Source of the DNA: Pseudomonas sp. LS.1a | Lineage (GTDB): Bacteria > Pseudomonadota > Gammaproteobacteria > Pseudomonadales > Pseudomonadaceae | Length of the DNA stretch: 64,000 nucleotides | Assembly (NCBI RefSeq): GCF_022533585.1 | Contig: NZ_CP092827.1 | Coordinates: forward strand, 3,574,001 to 3,638,000 | Reading direction: 5' to 3' | Shown here: positions 48,375-58,373 of the stretch, piece by piece | Layout of the letters: every line of letters starts with the position of its first letter | How positions within the stretch are numbered: position 1 is the stretch's first letter | Position numbers and translations under genes: made by a program | The notes under the pieces: generated by a model | What the model was told of the DNA's origin: nothing | Database searches by the model: none | Seen by the model: the letters and a program-made list of their open reading frames with translations, nothing else

Positions 48375-50297
48375 TTACTCCGATTCTAGGCGACCGCGCT
48401 GGGCGACAGTGCTGTTGAGCAGCTGCGTGAATTCAGCCACCGGCATGGAGCCGAGGTCTTTGCCTTCACGGGTGCGTACTGCGACGGTCTGCGTTTCGAC
48501 TTCGCGATCCCCTATAACCAAAAGGTACGGGACCTTGAGCAAAGTATGCTCGCGGATTTTAAAGCCGATCTTCTCATTTCTCAAGTCCGACTTGGCACGG
48601 AAACCGCTACCGTTCAGGGTATTTTCCACCTCGAGGGCGAAATCGGCCTGCTTGTCGGTGATGTTCATGATCACGGCCTGGGTAGGTGCCAGCCAGGCCG
48701 GGAACACGCCAGCGTAGTGCTCGATCAGCATGCCGATGAAGCGTTCGAACGAACCGAGGATGGCGCGGTGCAGCATGACCGGGCGAACACGGCTGTTATC
48801 TTCGGCGATATAGCTGGCATCCAGACGTTCTGGCAGGTTCGGGTCGTACTGCAGGGTACCGCACTGCCAGTTACGGCCGAGGCAGTCGCGCAGGGTGAAC
48901 TCGATCTTCGGGCCGTAGAAGGCGCCCTCGCCTGGCTGGTATTCCCACTCCAGGCCCGATTCGTTCAAGGCATCGGCCAGTGCGCCTTCGGCACGGTCCC
49001 ACAGCTCTTCGGAGCCCACGCGCTTGGCCGGGCGGGTCGACAGCTTCATGGCGATGTCGGTGAAGCCGAAGTCCTTGTACACGTCCAGGGTCAGCTTGAT
49101 GAAGTCGGCGGCTTCTTTCTTCACCTGTTCTTCGGTGCAGAAGATGTGCGCGTCGTCCTGTACGAAGCCACGCACGCGCATGATGCCGTGCAGGGCGCCG
49201 GACGGCTCGTTACGGTGGCAGGCACCGAACTCGGCCAGGCGCAGCGGCAGGTCGCGGTAGCTCTTCAGGCCCTGGTTGAACACCTGCACGTGGCACGGGC
49301 AGTTCATCGGTTTTACCGCGTAGTCACGACTTTCCGACGAAGTGGTGAACATGTTCTCGGCGTAGTTGGACCAGTGGCCGGAGCGCTCCCAGAGGATACG
49401 GTCGACAACCTGCGGGGTCTTGATTTCCTGGTAGCCGTTGACGCGCTGGACCTGGCGCATGTACTGCTCGAGTACCTGGTACACGGTCCAGCCGTTGGCG
49501 TGCCAGAACACCATGCCCGGGGCTTCTTCCTGCAGGTGGAACAGGTCGAGCTGCTTGCCGATCTTGCGGTGGTCGCGTTTTTCGGCCTCTTCGATGCGCT
49601 GGATGTACGCCGCCAGCTGCTTCTTGTCGGCCCAGGCGGTGCCGTACACGCGTTGCAGCTGCTCGTTCTTGGCATCACCGCGCCAGTAGGCGCCGGACAG
49701 CTTGGTCAGCTTGAACGCCTTGAGGAAGCGGGTGTTCGGCACGTGCGGGCCACGGCACATGTCGACGTATTCTTCGTGGTAGTACAGGCCCATGGCCTGC
49801 TCGTCCGGCATGTCTTCGACCAGGCGCAGCTTGTAGTCTTCGCCACGGGCCTTGAACACGTCGATGACTTCGGCACGCGGGGTCATCTTCTTGATGACGT
49901 CGTAGTCCTTGTCGATCAGCTCCATCATGCGCTTTTCGATGGCGGCCATGTCTTCAGGGGTGAAGGGGCGCTCGTAGGCGATGTCGTAGTAGAAGCCTTC
50001 GTCGATGACCGGGCCGATCACCATCTTGGCGGTCGGGTACAGCTGCTTCACCGCGTGGCCGACCAGGTGGGCGCACGAGTGGCGGATGATCTCCAGTCCC
50101 TCTTCATCTTTAGGGGTGATGATCTGCAGGGTGGCGTCGTTGCTGATCAGGTCGCAGGCATCGACCAGTTTGCCGTCGACCTTGCCGGCCACGGTGGCCT
50201 TGGCCAGGCCGGCGCCGATGGAAGCGGCGACTTCGGCTACGGATACGGCGTGATCGAACGAACGTTGACTGCCATCGGGAAGAGTAATAACGGGCAT
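48375..50297 (-). CDS. thrS: Threonyl-tRNA synthetase
   Basis: A 640-aa protein starting [20 protein letters not shown], with N-terminal TGS and editing (HxxxH in [14 protein letters not shown]) domains, class II catalytic core ([20 protein letters not shown]) and anticodon domain. The zinc-binding Cys in MNCPCH is present. Start at 50297 has GAGGAGG upstream. Contiguous with infC. Confidence 0.98.
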   Translation of the reverse strand: MPVITLPDGSQRSFDHAVSVAEVAASIGAGLAKATVAGKVDGKLVDACDLISNDATLQIITPKDEEGLEIIRHSCAHLVGHAVKQLYPTAKMVIGPVIDEGFYYDIAYERPFTPEDMAAIEKRMMELIDKDYDVIKKMTPRAEVIDVFKARGEDYKLRLVEDMPDEQAMGLYYHEEYVDMCRGPHVPNTRFLKAFKLTKLSGAYWRGDAKNEQLQRVYGTAWADKKQLAAYIQRIEEAEKRDHRKIGKQLDLFHLQEEAPGMVFWHANGWTVYQVLEQYMRQVQRVNGYQEIKTPQVVDRILWERSGHWSNYAENMFTTSSESRDYAVKPMNCPCHVQVFNQGLKSYRDLPLRLAEFGACHRNEPSGALHGIMRVRGFVQDDAHIFCTEEQVKKEAADFIKLTLDVYKDFGFTDIAMKLSTRPAKRVGSEELWDRAEGALADALNESGLEWEYQPGEGAFYGPKIEFTLRDCLGRNWQCGTLQYDPNLPERLDASYIAEDNSRVRPVMLHRAILGSFERFIGMLIEHYAGVFPAWLAPTQAVIMNITDKQADFALEVENTLNGSGFRAKSDLRNEKIGFKIREHTLLKVPYLLVIGDREVETQTVAVRTREGKDLGSMPVAEFTQLLNSTVAQRGRLESE

Positions 50298-50634
50298 GGC
50301 GCCTCCTCTCCTAGTGGTGACCCCTACCAAAGGTCACGTGGGTTGGGATGAGCCAGTACAAGATCCGACCTGCCTTCCTCGGTGGGAAGCCTGCCTCACA
50401 GTGGCAGAAGCCTTTCGGCTTGTCAGGGACGAACCAGAGTGACTGGAAAGAAAAAAGATTGCTGCAGGCTGCACGTTGTCAGCTGCAAGCCGGGCATGCT
50501 AGCACGCAGGTTGCGTGGCAGGCAGAAATATTTGGAAATTACAGACTTCGGCTGAACTTACACGGAAAAATTCCTATCAGACCTTGGGAAGCAACCTACT
50601 CTTGATGTGACCTTAACCCAAGGAGTAACTGGTT
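50298..50634. other. Intergenic region thrS leader / divergent gene
   Basis: About 337 bases. Leftward it holds the thrS leader, with hairpins including AAGCC-GAAA-GGCTT (about 50411-50424). Rightward it should hold the promoter of the gene at 50635; a clear -35/-10 was not seen. No other gene found. Confidence 0.4.
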
Positions 50635-50940
50635 ATGCGAGTTCCATCTCTTCTGACCCTGGCAGCCGCTGCGGCCCTGCTGCTGCCCATGGCTGCGAAC
50701 GCCGGCAACTTCCCGGCCGGGAAGGAAGCCGCCTACATGACCCAGTGCACGCAAGTGGCTCAAGGCCAAGGCGTTGATGCTGCGGCCGCAAAAAAACACT
50801 GCGACTGTGGTGCGCAAACCATCAAAAAGAATTTCACCGACGCGGAGATTGCCGACCTCGACAGCAACGATGGCGTGGACGCCAAGCTGATGCAGAAGGC
50901 CCAGACGGTCGTGAAACAGGCCTGCGCACCGAAGAGCTGA
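50635..50940 (+). CDS. Small periplasmic protein, unknown
   Basis: A 101-aa protein with a signal peptide (MRVPSLLTLAAAAALLLPMA, cut after about ANA, residue 23). Four cysteines (CTQVAQG, HCDCG, VKQAC) could form disulfides. Conserved-looking in Pseudomonas by length and place; function unknown. Ribosome site AAGGAG precedes ATG. Confidence 0.8.
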   Translation: MRVPSLLTLAAAAALLLPMAANAGNFPAGKEAAYMTQCTQVAQGQGVDAAAAKKHCDCGAQTIKKNFTDAEIADLDSNDGVDAKLMQKAQTVVKQACAPKS

Positions 50941-51102
50941 AACCTTAAAGCCAGAGCAGGCCAGCCATTCTTTGCGCTGGATCAATATCCTGCGAAGGTA
51001 AAAGGCGCTAGATGCGCAGAATTAGACTATGATGTGTCCCGTGCTCCGTAGCCTCGGCCGCATTGCACCACTGAAAAAACTAAATGTTCTGGAGATTCAC
51101 CC

Positions 51103-51315
51103 ATGTCCAATCGCCAACAAGGCACCGTCAAATGGTTCAATGATGAGAAAGGCTACGGCTTCATCACCCCAGCAGGCGGCGGCGACGACCTGTTCGTTCA
51201 CTTCAAGGCCATCGAATCTGACGGCTTCAAGAGCCTGAAAGAAGGCCAGACTGTTTCCTTCGTCGCCGAGCGCGGCCAGAAGGGCATGCAGGCTGCACAG
51301 GTTCGTCCGGAGTAA
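51103..51315 (+). CDS. Cold-shock protein (CspA family)
   Basis: A 70-aa protein starting [20 protein letters not shown], with RNP1 (KGYGFI) and RNP2 (DLFVHF) motifs. An OB-fold RNA chaperone. The 5' untranslated region is about 100 bases or more, in line with cold-regulated family members. CapA/CapB-like copies exist in pseudomonads. Confidence 0.97.
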   Translation: MSNRQQGTVKWFNDEKGYGFITPAGGGDDLFVHFKAIESDGFKSLKEGQTVSFVAERGQKGMQAAQVRPE

Positions 51316-51328
51316 TTCGGATAGCTGT

Positions 51329-51359
51329 AAAAAAACCCGCCCTTGTGGCGGGTTTTTTT
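51329..51359. terminator. Terminator after the cold-shock gene (bidirectional)
   Basis: ACCCGCC-CTTGT-GGCGGGT with A-run before and T-run after. Fourteen bases after the stop codon. Confidence 0.9.
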
Positions 51360-51410
51360 ATGGGTGCTGCATGGGCTGACGGGGTTGGCCATGCGGGCGC
51401 GGCTTTTTTT

Positions 51411-51526
51411 GTGGGAGCGGCCTTGTGTCGCGTAAGGGGCGCGTAGCGGCCCCAAGGTTTTCAGCTTCGCAGCATCAATGGCCGGGGCCGCTTTGCGGCC
51501 CTATCGCGACACAAGGCCGCTCCCAC
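51411..51526. repeat. REP-type inverted repeat pair
   Basis: Two 22-base arms (51411-51432 and 51505-51526) are perfect reverse complements beginning GTGGGAGCGGCCTTGTG. The 72-base loop contains GCGGCC-type hairpins. Resembles P. putida REP/BIME elements. Sits between convergent genes. Confidence 0.85.
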
Positions 51527-51538
51527 AAGGACCGCGTA

Positions 51539-51850
51539 TCAACCGCAGTTGACGCGAATCACCTTGCCCTGCTCGTCCACATTCAGGTTCAGGCGCTCGG
51601 AGCGGTACTCCAGGGTGACCACGTCGTGCGGCTTGAGAATGCGTGCCATCTGCGAGCCACTGGCCTTGCGCGCCTGCTCCAGCAGCTCGGCGCTGGCTGG
51701 CTTGCCAATGGCAAAATTGGCGCCACTGGCTTCGCAGCGGCCGTCGTTGCCTGCCGGCGCAGCGCCACCAGCAGAATTGCCACCAGTGCTGCAACCAGCC
51801 AGGACAGCAGCCACCGCCAGGGTTGCCAGGTAAGCACGGGTACGGAACAT
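51539..51850 (-). CDS. I78-family peptidase inhibitor lipoprotein
   Basis: A 103-aa protein starting MFRTRAYLATLAVAAVLAGC, lipobox VLAGCS (Cys20). After a Gly/Ala linker, the core DGRCEASGANFAIGKPASAE and the end LNLNVDEQGKVIRVNCG match the I78 (Elastase inhibitor-like) family. AGGAGG is 4 bases before ATG. Likely a surface inhibitor of serine proteases. Confidence 0.87.
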   Translation of the reverse strand: MFRTRAYLATLAVAAVLAGCSTGGNSAGGAAPAGNDGRCEASGANFAIGKPASAELLEQARKASGSQMARILKPHDVVTLEYRSERLNLNVDEQGKVIRVNCG

Positions 51851-52126
51851 GAAGCCTCCTAAATCGGTCCGGGAACTGTCTGATCCGACAGTTCCACTCA
51901 TCATTTGTTGCAAAACCGACCAAGTCTGCCTGAACTCGCCAGCAGAGGCGAAAACGCAATCGTGACCGGATTTTGCACAACCCGCTGCGTTTGCCATATG
52001 CTTAAGCCGCAACGTCACTGACGCAAAGTCATGATTTAGTGCCAGAAGTGGAGCGCACCCCGCCTCCATCGAACACCAGGGTCAGGTGTTCGCCCCTTCG
52101 TCCTGGGCCCCAAGCGAGAGCCTTTC

Positions 52127-52339
52127 ATGAGCAGCCACAGCATCGATGCCGATATCAAGGTCAAATGGGCCGAGGGCCAGAGCGCGTACAGCCCTGGCAC
52201 ACCGGAGGAATTGCTGTTGATTGCCATCGACCTGCTGGTGCGCGATCGCGGCGCCGAGGCGGCACGCAGCTTCATCGACCAGGTGTTCGAGCGCTTCGCG
52301 CCGCACGCGGCTATTCCAATCGCGCCAAACGGGCGCTGA
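52127..52339 (+). CDS. Small hypothetical protein
   Basis: A 70-aa protein starting MSSHSIDADIKVKWAEGQSA, with a helical LLLIAIDLLVRDRGAEAARS segment. Its 3' end overlaps the nucleoside hydrolase 3' end by 29 bases. GAGAG precedes the ATG. Host origin, function unknown; could be spurious. Confidence 0.5.
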   Translation: MSSHSIDADIKVKWAEGQSAYSPGTPEELLLIAIDLLVRDRGAEAARSFIDQVFERFAPHAAIPIAPNGR

Positions 52340-53312
52340 GCAGGTCGAACAGGCCCTGGGCATCGCCCTGCTCCACCCACATCACGTTGGCCGGCTGCTT
52401 TAGCACGCCATACCAGTCGGCAAGGGTCTGGCCGAAGCTGGGGCCTTCGCGGCTGTCGATGCTCATATGGATGCGCCGGCCGCTGAACAGCTCGGGCTTC
52501 AGCAGGTAGGCGATCACGCTGGCGTCGTGCACCGGGCCGCCGGGCATGCCGTACAGGTCCATGTCGTGGGTGATATAGGCGTTGAGGATATCCACTACCC
52601 GTTTGCTGGCCTGATTGTTAACGGCTGCCAGTTGCTTGAGGCGGGCGTCGCTGGTCAGTAGCTTGTGGGTGACGTCCAGCGGCAGGTAGGTCAGCTGCAC
52701 GCCACTGGCCAGCACCACTTCGGCGGCATGCGGGTCGGCATAGAGGTTGAATTCCGCCGCCGGGGTGATGTTGCCGCCGTTGAAATGGGCGCCACCCATG
52801 ACCACCACTTGCTTGATGCCTTTGACGATGTCCGGGCGCTGGATCAGCGCCAGGGCCAGGTTGGTCTGCGGGCCGAGCATGGCGATGGTGATGCTGTGGG
52901 GTTGGGCGGCGCCCAGGGTGTCGACCAGGTATTGAACTGCGTTGCCCTGGGCTAGCGGCGCTTTCGGTTCGTGAACCTGGATGCCGGTGAGGCCTTCTTC
53001 GCCATGGACGTCGGCGGCGTAGATCGGCTTGCGGACCAGCGGGCGCGCAGCGCCAGCGTATACGGGGATGTCTTCGCGGCCGGCCCATTCGCGAGCCAGG
53101 CGGGCGTTGCGCGAGGTTTTGTCCAGGCGCACATTGCCGGCCACGGTGGTGATGGCGCGGATCTTGAGCTCGTCGGGCGAGGCCATGGCCAGGAACAGCG
53201 CGACCACGTCGTCGGCGCCGGGGTCGGTGTCGATGATCAGGTCGATGGGGGCGGCCTGGAGGGTGGTGGCTGCGGCCATGAGGGCGATTCCTTGTAGCAG
53301 GGGTTTGAGCAT
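52311..53312 (-). CDS. Secreted nucleoside hydrolase
   Basis: A 333-aa protein with a signal peptide (MLKPLLQGIALMAAATTLQA) then the nucleoside hydrolase hallmark IDLIIDTDPGADDVVALFLA (the DTDPGxDD calcium motif). Releases ribose from nucleosides, probably in the periplasm. It follows rbsD at the end of the ribose operon, so its product ribose feeds rbsBAC and rbsK. AGGAG is 8 bases before the ATG. Confidence 0.92.
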   Translation of the reverse strand: MLKPLLQGIALMAAATTLQAAPIDLIIDTDPGADDVVALFLAMASPDELKIRAITTVAGNVRLDKTSRNARLAREWAGREDIPVYAGAARPLVRKPIYAADVHGEEGLTGIQVHEPKAPLAQGNAVQYLVDTLGAAQPHSITIAMLGPQTNLALALIQRPDIVKGIKQVVVMGGAHFNGGNITPAAEFNLYADPHAAEVVLASGVQLTYLPLDVTHKLLTSDARLKQLAAVNNQASKRVVDILNAYITHDMDLYGMPGGPVHDASVIAYLLKPELFSGRRIHMSIDSREGPSFGQTLADWYGVLKQPANVMWVEQGDAQGLFDLLSARLARLE

Positions 53313-53360
53313 GGGTGGCACTCCTGTTGCCTGGATTGGTATTCCTGGTACACCGCAAAT

Positions 53361-53451
53361 CCCTGTGGGAGCGGGTTTACCCGCGAAGGAGGCAGCGCGG
53401 TGGATGGCACCGGCTTCGCCGGTGTTCGCGGGTGAACCCGCTCCCACAGGG
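53361..53451. repeat. REP-type inverted repeat pair
   Basis: Arms at 53361-53387 and 53425-53451 begin CCCTGTGGGAGCGGGTTTA and pair almost perfectly. P. putida REP style, between rbsD and the nucleoside hydrolase gene. Confidence 0.88.
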
Positions 53452-53460
53452 GGCGACGGG

Positions 53461-53859
53461 CTAGAAAGTCACGCCGGAAATCAGCGCGATGTTGCTGTAG
53501 GGCTGGCATTCGCCAGTGCGCACGACCGCACGGGCACTGCGCGACAGTACTTTGAAATCTTCATGGCTCAGCCATTCACGCTTGCCCAGCTTGCCCTTCA
53601 GCCGCTCGATTTCAACCAGCGCCGGCGGCACCACTTTCTGCATTTCTTCGGCCAGCACATGGCGCTCCACCTGCAACTCGCTCAGCACGGCCCGCAACAC
53701 GCTGGCGAAATCCGGCAACCCAGGCGTAACGGCCAGGTCGATCAGTTCGACCCCCGGCGGCACCGGCAGGCCGGCATCGCCGATCACCAGGATGTCACCA
53801 TGCCCCATGCCGGCAATGGTCCGCGACAGGGCGACGTTCAGCAGTGGGGTTTTCTTCAT
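53461..53859 (-). CDS. rbsD: D-ribose pyranase
   Basis: A 132-aa protein starting [20 protein letters not shown]. The [13 protein letters not shown] motif carries the catalytic His20. Interconverts pyranose and furanose ribose so that RbsK can use it. ATGA overlap with the rbsK gene. Confidence 0.95.
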   Translation of the reverse strand: MKKTPLLNVALSRTIAGMGHGDILVIGDAGLPVPPGVELIDLAVTPGLPDFASVLRAVLSELQVERHVLAEEMQKVVPPALVEIERLKGKLGKREWLSHEDFKVLSRSARAVVRTGECQPYSNIALISGVTF

Positions 53860-54764
53860 GGCGCAAGCTCCGCCAGGTAGGGAATGGACGGCTGGGCACC
53901 AGCGCGGGTGACCGACAGGGCTGCGGCGCGCTGGCCGAAGGTGATGGCTTCGCCCTCCCCCAGGCCGCGTACCAGGCCAGCGGCAAAGCCACCGATGAAG
54001 GTGTCGCCGGCTGCAGTGGTGTCCAGCGGCTGCACCACCGGTGCAGGGAAATGCTGGTGGCCCTTGGCCGTGACCAGCAAGGCCCCTTGCGCGCCCAGGG
54101 TAATGATCACTTTGCCCGCGCCCAGCTGCAGCAAGCGCTCGCCGGCGCGCCGGGCACTGTCCAGGTCGGTCACTGCCACACCGGTCAGGGCCTCGGCCTC
54201 GCTTTCGTTGGGTGTCAGGTAGTCGATGTGGGCGAACCAGTCCGCCGGCAAGGGGCCGGTCGCCGGCGCCGGGTTCAGGATCACCCGCTTACCCAGTTCA
54301 TGCCCCCTGGCCAGGGTCCAGGCCACGGTGTCGGCCGGCACTTCCAGCTGGCAGATGATCACCTCGGCCGCCTGCAGCAGTGCATCGAAACGCTGCACCG
54401 ACTGCGGCGTCAGCAGGCCGTTGCCACCGGGGATGATGACGATGCAGTTCTGGCTGGCGGCATCGACGGTAATCAGCGCCACACCGCTGGACACGCCCGA
54501 GCAGGTGGTAACGCCCTGGCAGTCGATGCCTTCCACATACAAGGCCCGGTGCAGTTGCCGGCCATAATCATCGTCGCCGACGTTGCCGATCATCGCCACG
54601 CTGCCACCCAGGCGCGCCACGGCCACCGCCTGGTTGGCCCCCTTGCCGCCCGGCACGGTGAAAAAGCTTTCGCCGGGGAGTGTTTCGCCGGCCCGGGGCA
54701 GGCGCTGGGCGCGGGCCACCAGGTCCATGTTGAGGCTACCGACTACCACGACCTTGGTATTCAT
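53856..54764 (-). CDS. rbsK: Ribokinase
   Basis: A 302-aa PfkB kinase starting [20 protein letters not shown]. Signature 1 [16 protein letters not shown], signature 2 [18 protein letters not shown] with the catalytic Asp. Phosphorylates ribose to ribose-5-phosphate. Lies between rbsD and rbsR. Confidence 0.97.
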   Translation of the reverse strand: MNTKVVVVGSLNMDLVARAQRLPRAGETLPGESFFTVPGGKGANQAVAVARLGGSVAMIGNVGDDDYGRQLHRALYVEGIDCQGVTTCSGVSSGVALITVDAASQNCIVIIPGGNGLLTPQSVQRFDALLQAAEVIICQLEVPADTVAWTLARGHELGKRVILNPAPATGPLPADWFAHIDYLTPNESEAEALTGVAVTDLDSARRAGERLLQLGAGKVIITLGAQGALLVTAKGHQHFPAPVVQPLDTTAAGDTFIGGFAAGLVRGLGEGEAITFGQRAAALSVTRAGAQPSIPYLAELAP

Positions 54765-54779
54765 GACATTTCCTTAGCA

Positions 54780-55802
54780 TTAGCGGTAATCGTTGAACAG
54801 GTCCGGGCGCGGCCCGGTGGACTCGCGCAGCACGATGCGCGGGGCGACGATACGTTGCTCTGCCGCGCCCTGCCGAGGCGTGCCGATACGCGCCAGCAAC
54901 AGCGACGCGGCGCTCTCGCCCAACGCGCGGATCGACTGGCCCACCGTGGTCAACGGCGGGTACACATAACGGCTGAGTTCGATGTCGTCGAAGCCGATCA
55001 CCGACAGCTCTGCGGGTACGTTGATGTTGCGTTCGGCCGCGGCGCGCAGCACGCCGAAACCGATCATGTCGTTGCCGGCGAAAATCGCCGTGGGCCGCTT
55101 GCCCTCCAGCAACCGGGTTGCCGCTGCATGGCCGCCCGGGCTGGTGAAGTCGCAGTGCAGCACGCGGTTGCCCAGCACCGCTGCGCCGGCCTCGGCCATG
55201 GCGCGGCGGAAGCCGCTCAGGCGCAGCTGGGTAACCCCGGTCTCGGCGGGGCCGCCGATGTAGGCGATGTCGCGGTGGCCAAGCTCCAGCAGGTGCTGGG
55301 TGGCCAGGTAGGCGCCCTGCTCGTGGTCGATGCGCACCAGGTCGGCATCGACGCCGTCCAGTTCGCGGTCGACGATCACCATTGGCGTGCGCACGCCGGC
55401 CAGGCTTTGCAGCAGGTCGCTGTCCTGGCCCACCGAGGCCACCACCAGGCCGTCGATGCGTTTTTCCAGCAGCACGCGCAGGTAGCTGCGCTGCTTCTGC
55501 GGGTTGTCGTCGGAGTTGCACAGGATCACGCAGTAGCCGTTGCGTTCGCAGGCGTCTTCGATACCCCGCGCCAGTTCGGCGAAGTACGGGTTGACGCTGT
55601 TGGGCACCAGCAAGCCGATGGTGGCCGTGCTGCGCGCCTTCAACGAACGGGCCACGGCGCTGGGCACATAATCGAGTTCGGCGATGGCGGCTTCGACTTT
55701 CAGCCGCACCTGCTCGCTCACCGGCCGGGTCTTGTTCAGCACATGGGACACGGTGGTGTATGAAATACCCGCCAGTGCCGCGACGTCTTTGATGGTTGCC
55801 AT
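54780..55802 (-). CDS. rbsR: LacI-family ribose operon repressor
   Basis: A 340-aa repressor starting MATIKDVAALAGISYTTVSH, the LacI helix-turn-helix, followed by a ribose-binding periplasmic-type domain. It should bind the perfect palindrome at 59367 upstream of rbsB. Start at 55802 gives the usual MATIKDVA beginning. Confidence 0.95.
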   Translation of the reverse strand: MATIKDVAALAGISYTTVSHVLNKTRPVSEQVRLKVEAAIAELDYVPSAVARSLKARSTATIGLLVPNSVNPYFAELARGIEDACERNGYCVILCNSDDNPQKQRSYLRVLLEKRIDGLVVASVGQDSDLLQSLAGVRTPMVIVDRELDGVDADLVRIDHEQGAYLATQHLLELGHRDIAYIGGPAETGVTQLRLSGFRRAMAEAGAAVLGNRVLHCDFTSPGGHAAATRLLEGKRPTAIFAGNDMIGFGVLRAAAERNINVPAELSVIGFDDIELSRYVYPPLTTVGQSIRALGESAASLLLARIGTPRQGAAEQRIVAPRIVLRESTGPRPDLFNDYR

Positions 55803-55806
55803 GTTC

Positions 55807-56802
55807 TCAGTTCCGCCGGCCTGCACGCCGGCTACGGTAAGTGTCGAGCACCACGGCGATGACGATCACCGCCCCGGTGATGATGCGTTTGGTCGGTTCG
55901 CTGGCACCGATCTGGGCCAGCCCGGCGGCCAGCACCGAAATGATCAGCACGCCAAAGAAGGTGCTGATGACCGAGCCACGCCCGCCCATCAGGCTGGTGC
56001 CGCCAATTACCACGGCGGCGATCACCTGCAGCTCAAGGCCGGAGCCGGCATTGGGGTCGGCCGCTTCCAGCCGCGAGATCTGGAACAGCGCGGCCAGGCC
56101 GGCGAGCAGGCCCATCAGGGCGAATACCAGCACCTTGTACGGGCGCGGGTCGATACCGGCCAGGCGCACGGCTTCTTCGTTGGTGCCGATGCCGATCAGG
56201 TAGCGGCCGAATACCGTGCGGGTCAGCACCAACTGGGCCAGCACGATCACCAGCAAGGCGATGATGAACGCCGGCGAGATGCCGAACGCGATGGGGTTGG
56301 AGAACCAGGCATAGGCATCGCCGATATAGGCGGTGCGCGAGTCGGTGAACTGGTAGGCCAAGCCGCGGGCCATTTCCAGCACACCGAGCGAGACGATGAA
56401 CGACGGAATGCGCCAGGCCACGGTGACGCCGCCGGTAATGCCGCCGGCCAGCGCGGCCACGGCCATGCCCAGCAGGGCCGAAGGCAGCACGCCCCAGCCC
56501 CAGCCGAGGATCGCCACGCTGACCGTGGAGGCTGCCAGCGCCAGCACCGAGCCCACCGACAGGTCGATGCCGCCGATGATCAGCACGAAAGTCATGCCCA
56601 CCGCCAGCACCATCAGGTCGGGGATCTGGTTGGCCAGGGTACTGAAGGTGTTGTAGGACCAGAAGTGGCTGCTGAGGAACGAGAACAGCACGATCATCGC
56701 CAGCAAGGCGCCGGCCAGGCCCAGGTAGGTACCCAGGCCAAAGTAGGTACCACTGCGGCGCACCGGTGCGGCGCCTTGGCTGTCGAGCGGGGTGGTTTTC
56801 AT
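55807..56802 (-). CDS. rbsC: Ribose ABC transporter permease
   Basis: A 331-aa membrane protein with about 8-10 hydrophobic segments and the BPD_transp_2 pattern (GGIDLSVGSVLALAASTVSV, and GLLAGLAALFQISRLEAADP near the end). Forms the ribose channel with RbsA. Overlaps rbsA by 4 bases. Confidence 0.96.
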   Translation of the reverse strand: MKTTPLDSQGAAPVRRSGTYFGLGTYLGLAGALLAMIVLFSFLSSHFWSYNTFSTLANQIPDLMVLAVGMTFVLIIGGIDLSVGSVLALAASTVSVAILGWGWGVLPSALLGMAVAALAGGITGGVTVAWRIPSFIVSLGVLEMARGLAYQFTDSRTAYIGDAYAWFSNPIAFGISPAFIIALLVIVLAQLVLTRTVFGRYLIGIGTNEEAVRLAGIDPRPYKVLVFALMGLLAGLAALFQISRLEAADPNAGSGLELQVIAAVVIGGTSLMGGRGSVISTFFGVLIISVLAAGLAQIGASEPTKRIITGAVIVIAVVLDTYRSRRAGRRN

Positions 56803-58352
56803 GCATCCATCCTGGGAGCTGCGTCATGCAGCAGTGCGTCACGTTTCTGATAACCGGCAAAGGCCGCGGCCAGCAGCTGGTCCTGGCTCCAATGGTCACG
56901 CTCGAAGGTGTCGATCAGGCGGCCGGCCGACAGCACGGCGATGCGGTCGCAGATCAGCATCAGCTCGCGCAGGTCGCTGGACACCACCACCAGGGCCTTG
57001 CCCTGGCGCGCCAGTTCGGCCAGCAGGCCATAGATGTCGAACTTGGCGCCAACGTCGATGCCACGGGTGGGCTCGTCGAACAGCAGCACCTGACAGTCGC
57101 GCTCCAGCCAGCGGCCGATCACTACCTTCTGCTGGTTGCCGCCAGACAGCTCGCCCACCACTTGCTGCGGGCCGGCACTGCGAATGCGCATGGCCTGGAT
57201 CTGGCGCTCGGCCAAGGCCCTTTCGGCCTCGCCATCGAGCACACCGGCCCGCGATACCGCGCCGAGGTTGCCCAGGGCGATGTTGGCGCTGATCGACTGC
57301 GTCAGCAGCAGGCCTTCGCCTTTGCGGTCTTCGGTGATCAGGGCGATACCGGCCTGTACGGCGGCCCTGGGCGAGTCGATGGTGACCGCCTGCGGTGGCT
57401 GGCCAAGGGCGATGCTGCCGCTGTCGGCGCGGTCGGCACCGTAGATCAGGCGCAACAGTTCGGTACGGCCGGCACCGATCAGGCCGGAGATGCCGAAGAT
57501 CTCCCCCGCCCTGACCTCGAACGACACTTCACGCACCTTGTCGGCGCGGCTGAGCTTGTCGACCTTGAGCAGCGGCGCGCCGATCTGCCGGCGGCCCAGG
57601 TCGATATGCTCGCCCAGCTCGCGGCCGACCATCAGATTGACCAGTTCGGCGCTGCTGTAACGCTGGATCGGCTCGTCGCACACCAGCTTGCCGTCGCGCA
57701 GCACGACGATGCGCTGGGCCACGCGCTGCAGTTCTTCCAGGCGGTGCGAGATGTAGACGATGGCCACGCCACGTTGGCGCAGGCGTTCGATCTGGGTGAA
57801 CAGCAGTTCCACCTCGCGCGCGGTGAGCATGGCGGTGGGCTCGTCGAAGATCAGCACATGGCATTCGCCGATCAGGTTGCGGGCAATCTCGACCATCTGC
57901 TGGTGGCCGATGCCCAGCTCGCCGACCGGGGTATCCGGGTCGATGGCGTCGAGGCCGACCTGGGCCATGGCGGCCGTGGCCAGTTGGCGCAGGCGCTTCT
58001 GGCTGATCCAGCCGAAACGGCCGGGCAGGTTGTCGAGGAACAGGTTTTCCGCCACGGTCAGCGTGGGCAGCAGGTTCAGCTCCTGCATGACCATGCGCAC
58101 GCCGAGGCGCTCGGCCTCGCTGCGGCTGCCAGGCGCGTAGGCCTGGCCGCGGTAGCGCATGTGCCCGGTTGTTGGGGTTTCCAGGCCACTGATGAGCTTG
58201 GACAGGGTGCTCTTGCCCGCGCCGTTCTCGCCGGTCAGGGCCAGCACTTCACCCGCCCGCAGGTTCAGGCTGACCTCGCCGAGCACGGGCTGGGCATAGG
58301 TCTTGCCCAGGCCGCTGGCGGTGAGCACCACTTCATTGGCCGATGCAGGCAT
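56799..58352 (-). CDS. rbsA: Ribose ABC transporter ATP-binding protein
   Basis: A 517-aa protein with two ABC domains, as in the sugar CUT2 family. First Walker A GENGAGKSTLSKLISG (about 40-55), second GLIGAGRTELLRLIYG; signature LSGGNQQKVVIGRWL. The second Walker A lacks the conserved Lys, typical for this family. Drives ribose uptake. Confidence 0.96.
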   Translation of the reverse strand: MPASANEVVLTASGLGKTYAQPVLGEVSLNLRAGEVLALTGENGAGKSTLSKLISGLETPTTGHMRYRGQAYAPGSRSEAERLGVRMVMQELNLLPTLTVAENLFLDNLPGRFGWISQKRLRQLATAAMAQVGLDAIDPDTPVGELGIGHQQMVEIARNLIGECHVLIFDEPTAMLTAREVELLFTQIERLRQRGVAIVYISHRLEELQRVAQRIVVLRDGKLVCDEPIQRYSSAELVNLMVGRELGEHIDLGRRQIGAPLLKVDKLSRADKVREVSFEVRAGEIFGISGLIGAGRTELLRLIYGADRADSGSIALGQPPQAVTIDSPRAAVQAGIALITEDRKGEGLLLTQSISANIALGNLGAVSRAGVLDGEAERALAERQIQAMRIRSAGPQQVVGELSGGNQQKVVIGRWLERDCQVLLFDEPTRGIDVGAKFDIYGLLAELARQGKALVVVSSDLRELMLICDRIAVLSAGRLIDTFERDHWSQDQLLAAAFAGYQKRDALLHDAAPRMDA

Positions 58353-58373
58353 GGCCGTTTCTCCTGCCAGCGA

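Noticed and set aside
48546..50351. 601-codon rightward open frame over thrS
   Set aside because: Antisense shadow of thrS with a repetitive His/Gly/Val composition.
53844..55763. Long rightward frame over rbsK and rbsR
   Set aside because: Shadow frame; the leftward genes have clear domains.
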